A stretch of DNA of 64,000 nucleotides from NCBI GenBank assembly GCA_950022295.1, contig OX465601.1:112611501-112675500 (forward strand). The letters are read 5' to 3'. This DNA comes from Bromus sterilis. Its lineage: Eukaryota > Streptophyta > Magnoliopsida > Poales > Poaceae. A program made the translations under genes and the position numbers. Shown here piece after piece: positions 59,710 to 64,000 of this stretch (its first letter is position 1; each line of letters opens with the position of its first letter). The notes under the pieces were generated by a model that saw only the letters and a program-made list of their open reading frames with translations, was not told where the DNA came from and did not search any database.

Positions 59710-60344
59710 CCTGCCTGAATAGCAAGGGTTAGTTCAGACAAAGCATATGCAAGGATAAGGAGTCATACTCGATGCAGTACGAGAAATGAACGAGAAGTGC
59801 GGTAGATACACAATAGTAGTCATAAAGACATACAAATCATTGCACACAATCGGTCAAAATCAGACAGCGTAACGTTGTAGAAATTAAGGAAAAAGGACTC
59901 AGTAGGCAGCGCGCAGACCGCGGTAAGGATTACACGACGCGACATAGATTCCACTATGTCAATCACGCCGCAAGAAAACTGTTGGCCACAGGAGTTAATG
60001 CCAGAGGACGTGCGGCCTGCCCAGAATGAGAATGGGATCCGCGGTCCGGGACCTGGGGTAGAACTCCTGCGACACGACTCAATCAATGGGGTAGCACCAG
60101 AACGCCGAGTGGAATCAAGAGAACATGATCCTAATGTCAGAGTTTGTAAAACTTATCAGCAAAGATAAGTGAGCAGATTCTGAGAGCATAGGTAAGGAGG
60201 AAAGGATCCTAATACCATAGTTATCACACGTAGTGACATCGATGTGGGCATGTAAGCCAAATATTAAGTTAGAAAAATAGTTTTTTCAAAGTCTAGACTC
60301 AACTTCGACCAGGTAGTGGGTGGGTGGCTTCCTACAGGCAGTCG
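59710..60344 (-). other. Untranslated leader of Tek-2
   Basis: Non-coding; matches the Tek-1 leader in parts (59890-60080 against 1144-1330). No other signal recognised. Confidence 0.6.
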
Positions 60345-60357
60345 GCTCTGATACCAA
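60345..60357 (-). other. Primer-binding site of Tek-2
   Basis: Plus-strand gctctgataccaa, initiator-Met type, two bases from the LTR edge. Confidence 0.88.
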
Positions 60358-60359
60358 CT

Positions 60360-63300
60360 TGTGACCCCCAACATCAACCCGTGTACAGTAATCATACACG
60401 CAGGGTACACGGCTGAGATTAGGGTGCCACGGTGAGAATATCACAGCACAACACTAAACACAAAAGGATAAACCAATATGTTACAATACCAGGGATCACG
60501 AGGATCCGAAATACATAAGTTAAACAATCATAATATCTGAGTACAGACATAGTTAGTCAAGTTTTGCCTTAAGAAGGCTAGAACAAATAACATCAGAGGT
60601 ACAGATCGAAAAGGCGAGGCCTCCTGCCTGGGATCCACCGAACTACTCCTGGACAACGGGCCTCGACGTCGTAGTAGTCGCCTTCGGGGTACCCCTGCTC
60701 CTGGGCTCCAACATCGGCTGCAGCGGCCGATCAGGAAAAGCGAAAAAGGGGAAATAAAGCAAAGGTGAGTATCTAGCATACCCGCGAGTCTTACGTCCTC
60801 TACTAAGCATTTATGTATGTATCAAATGGAAAGGGGAGGCTATATATAGTGGACTGCAAGATAGAAATCAGAATAAGGGTAAGAAGCTAGGCCTAACGAA
60901 GACTAGCATCTTCCGACGGGTCTTGCAGCATGAGGTAAGAATCAGCCAACAGTTTATATAAAGCATAAAGTAACAATGCAGCAGAAGTTGCTGCAACATT
61001 GTATAATAATAAGTTTTAATAATTAGCAATGCCTCCGAGTTCCCCTCCTCGACATCCCCACGAGGAAGAAAAACCCGGAACCAACAGTTTAATAGTAGTA
61101 GTTTGTAGTGATAGGATCTGGCTTCAGCATAAAGTGTCCTGTTACCGTGGACACGACTATTCGAATAGATTAAACTCCTTGCAGGGGTGCACTGGTGTCA
61201 TACTACACGCTCGGATCTCCAGGGTGGCATACACCTTGTTAGGGAACACCCCACCGAGGCTATCCGACACGCCGAGGCCCATCCTACGGCTCATCAGAGA
61301 GGTCCCCTCCGGTCTACAGCCCTAAGTGCAAGGGGGTCATGGGCCTATCACCCCTCGCTCTCCGGGTCGTTGTGAGGACGGTGGATACCACGCAACTCTA
61401 TCATGGATGCGGATCCGACCGCGCCACAATGCTGAACTGGACGTCTTTCAGAGCTTTCGAATAAGACCACAACGCGGAGGGCCCACACCATAATACTACG
61501 TATAGGTAGTGCGTACAAGCCAAAAGGCTACTCAAGTCATCCGCCGAACCCGTTAAGCATTTTATTAATTTTCTGTCGAGACAACTATTATCGTTGCCCC
61601 TTATTGAATGAGTCACGGACAACGACAGCAGTCAGGACCACCAGTAACATCGGTGCCTGCCCTGACGGAAATATAGGCGATATCTGGGGAAGAGACTGGC
61701 TCTGCTTGCCTAGAAGCTCGACGGTAGAGGTACGGTCGTCGTCGACGTAGTCGATCTCAGAGGGCTGCAGCAGGGGACGTCGGGACTACCGGACAAAAAG
61801 AGAGGGGGAAGAAACAATAAATACACAGCAATAACATCAATACAAATACCGAACATGTCAAACGCAGTGTTAGGGGCGAACTAACGCAGTGCTACACGTT
61901 GTAGATGAAACGGGAATTTTAACCGGCAATTTTTAACCGACTCCGGGCGATTACCGGACAGACGGCCTGGAGGGGGGAATGTCGATGTTTCGTTGTGTTA
62001 GAGGGGGTGGTTGACATGCGGATAGCGTATTCGTATTGTTTATACTTTTCTGAGTAAGTTTCATGTATAAAGTTTTTTAATCTGACTTACGGTTTAAAAG
62101 AGATTGAATTTCTAAATTTAAATCATTTTTAAATTAATTTCTGGAATTTTCTTTATTATTAAAATGCAACATTATCCAGAACATTATCCACAGCAGGGGT
62201 TGACCAGTCAACTGACATGTGGGGCCTACTGACTAGTGGGTCCCACATGTCATACACAGAAATAATTCTAATTAAACCAGTGGTCCCACATGTCATACTC
62301 CTAGAGACAAATAAATAGTTTTATTCAATTAATCAACTAGCAAGGACCCCACATGTCATAGAGATATAAAAAAATCATTTAATTAGTTTAACAGCGGGGG
62401 TGGGGCCTCACTGTAAGTCTCAAGGGGGGGCCTTATTAGTTTTTGCTTAATTAACCAAGGGGGAGTAATTTGTGCTAATCAAATCTGGGGGGCACATGTC
62501 AGTGGGTAACCCCACTGGTTAACCAGGAGGGGCCTCTGCTAGTGATGAGCAGGCCGGCGACGGGGCCGACACGGCGACACTGCCCCTGCCAGCAAGGGAC
62601 CGCGGTAGGGGGCAGATGCTCACTGGGGGTTCGGCGAGGCGTGGGACGCGGCGAGCGGGGGCAAATACTCCGAGCGCAGTCGCGTGCGGCTAGGGGAGCA
62701 GCGGCGCCACAAGCATAGGAGCTCGAGCTCGAGCTCCCGCCAATGGCGGCTCGGGCGGGGGCACGGGGCTACGATGGCTGAACGGCGAGGAGGAGGGGGG
62801 GAACATGGGGAGAAGCTCACTGTGAGCGCAGGGTCGAGGTCAGGGAGGCTTGGGGAAGCTTCACCGCGACAGATTTGGGCCGGAGGTGCGCGGCGGCCGT
62901 GGCGAAGGCCGGCGCCAATTCGTGTCGTGTGGTGCGTCCTGCCGACGACTGAGTGCACACGACGGAGGAGAAGATCGCGGGAAGCTTGCTGGACGCGCGG
63001 TTCACCACGACGGCGACGCCAGCCGCGGGTGGCTCTTCCCCTGACGGGAACGAGGTGGAGGAGAGGGGAATGGGGTGGGGGCGTGTCCCAGGGGTGCCCG
63101 GGGGCTGCCTTATCCCCACCCCGGCCACAGTGAGGGTCGCGTCGTCCACGGCGGTGCCGCCACGACACCGGAGCAGGTGACGGAGGGGACGGGGGCAGGT
63201 GGGGAAGGGGGAGTGGGCCGGGTGGGTTGTCGCCTGGGGCGAGATTTAGTTTTTATCTTTATTATTTCCTTGCCTTTTTGTTTTCTGTTACTGCTAGAAA

Positions 63301-63783
63301 CAATTAATTTAAATGCTAAAACATTTTTATAAAAGGTGCAAGTGGTTTCTAAATTAGGGCAATACCACAAGGAGCTGATACAACAAGTTTGGTTCATTAT
63401 AAAATTCAATGAATATTTTAATTAGATTTAAAATTGCTAAAATGGAATTTAGGTGCTGCTGTTATAATTGTTCACAATTTTCTAAAGCTTTATAATTTAC
63501 CAAAGTTAGTCTAATATGCTTCTAATGATTTTTTGGCTATTTACAAAAGTGGTTCCAGGATTTATGGAACAACTTTATTTGAACACTTTTGTTTTAATTT
63601 TCATTCAAAGCAGTTTCAACTAGGGTTTGGTTTCTTGATGAGCAAGATGCATTGGGCTTTGGGTTTTGATTACCAACCAGCATGGTTTGAAAAGAGCAGA
63701 AGCAAAGTTTGATTAAGGACAGGGGATAACAGTGATGGTCAACAGTGATGATGATTACTGTTACAGACACTGAGGGTGTTACA
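60360..63783 (-). repeat. 5' LTR of Tek-2 (3424 bp)
   Basis: Minus strand TGTAACACCC (63783) to GGGGGTCACA (60360). It is shorter than its partner by 660 bp: a 589-bp deletion at ACG (61674-61676), about 39 bp near 62996, about 18 bp near 62267 and small changes. Its inner end reads GGGGGTCACA rather than GGGGGCGTCACA. TATA 60849-60840, palindrome block 61157-61186. Confidence 0.92.
60840..60849 (-). promoter_or_regulatory. TATA box of Tek-2 5' LTR
   Basis: CTATATATAG in the same context as the 3' LTR copy; this is the box that would drive the element's own transcript. Confidence 0.55.
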
Positions 63784-63788
63784 CCTTT
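63784..63788. repeat. Target-site duplication CCTTT (right)
   Basis: Pairs with 46563-46567; followed by ccatttgataca as in the uninterrupted LTR of Tek-1. Confidence 0.92.
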
Positions 63789-64000
63789 CCATTTGATACA
63801 AATGCATAAATGCTTAGTAGCGGACGTAAGACTCGCGGGTATGCTCGATACTCACCCTTGATTTATTTCCCCCTTTTTGTTTTGCCTGATCGGCCGCTGC
63901 AGTCAACGTTGGAGTCTTGGAGTCCAGGAGCAGGAGATCCCCGATGCCGACCACCGCAACATGAAGATCCCCGATGCCTTCTACGACGTCGAGTTTCCCA
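63784..64000 (+). repeat. 3' LTR of Tek-3, continuation
   Basis: Resumes the LTR interrupted at 46567: ccatttgataca, gcggacgtaagactcgcgggtatg-like text and the PstI-like site region align with 9865-10010 of Tek-1. After about 63920 it becomes more divergent, with a short duplicated 'gatccccgatgcc' string (63932 and 63968). The LTR end lies beyond the window. Confidence 0.85.

Larger units (their letters stand above)
46568..63783 (-). mobile_element. Tek-2: complete Tekay-like chromovirus carrying a mitochondrial insert
   Basis: Minus strand, 17.2 kb with both LTRs, primer site, polypurine tract and a perfect 5-bp duplication. Without the mitochondrial block it is about 12.6 kb. Coding order: gag-protease-RT-RNase H-integrase-chromodomain. 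Apart from the insert, pol has one in-frame stop (53137-53139) and one frame change near 51440-51480, so it is the least damaged element of this family in the window. Confidence 0.93.

Overview
The window looks like intergenic, retrotransposon-filled DNA of a large grass genome, most likely a wheat/barley relative (Triticeae). The reasons are very long Ty3/gypsy LTRs of 3.4-4.4 kb starting TGTAACACC or TGTCACAACC, Athila-like LTRs starting TGATAC with a tRNA-Asp type primer site, heavy nesting, and a grass-type mitochondrial atp4 copy. I see no intact cellular protein gene, no tRNA or rRNA gene and no CRISPR array. Nearly all coding sequence is decayed gag/pol.

Layout, using working names. 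(1) 1-10347, Tek-1, plus strand: a chromodomain-bearing Ty3/gypsy element (Tekay/Del type), cut by the left edge inside its 5' LTR. (2) 10348-26746, Array, minus strand: another Tekay-like family arranged as LTR B - complete internal region - LTR A - second, partial internal region, so two internal regions share one LTR. Tek-1 sits in the reverse transcriptase of the partial unit. A solo LTR (21832-23454) with a CACAT duplication sits in LTR B. (3) 26747-33142, Ath-1, and 33143-42026, Ath-2, both minus strand: two Athila-like elements with gag, protease and one extra ORF but no reverse transcriptase, RNase H or integrase. Ath-1 sits in the 3' LTR of Ath-2, and the Array sits in Ath-1. (4) 42027-46567 and 63784-64000, Tek-3, plus strand: the tail of an element and its 3' LTR. 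(5) 46568-63783, Tek-2, minus strand: a complete Tekay-like element in the Tek-3 LTR with a perfect CCTTT duplication. (6) About 54541-59148: a 4.6 kb block of mitochondrial-type DNA carrying an atp4 (orf25) pseudogene, inserted in the Tek-2 gag.

The nesting gives a relative order. Tek-3 is oldest; Ath-2, then Ath-1, then the Array, then Tek-1 follow on the left. Tek-2 and then the mitochondrial block follow on the right. Several insertions are supported by an uninterrupted copy of the same site elsewhere in the window.

I found no new enzymatic system. The observations most worth following are the mitochondrial insertion inside a retroelement ORF, the LTR-sharing array, a hairpin next to the polypurine tract that shows a compensatory base change between two families, and a twin-palindrome block kept in otherwise different LTRs.
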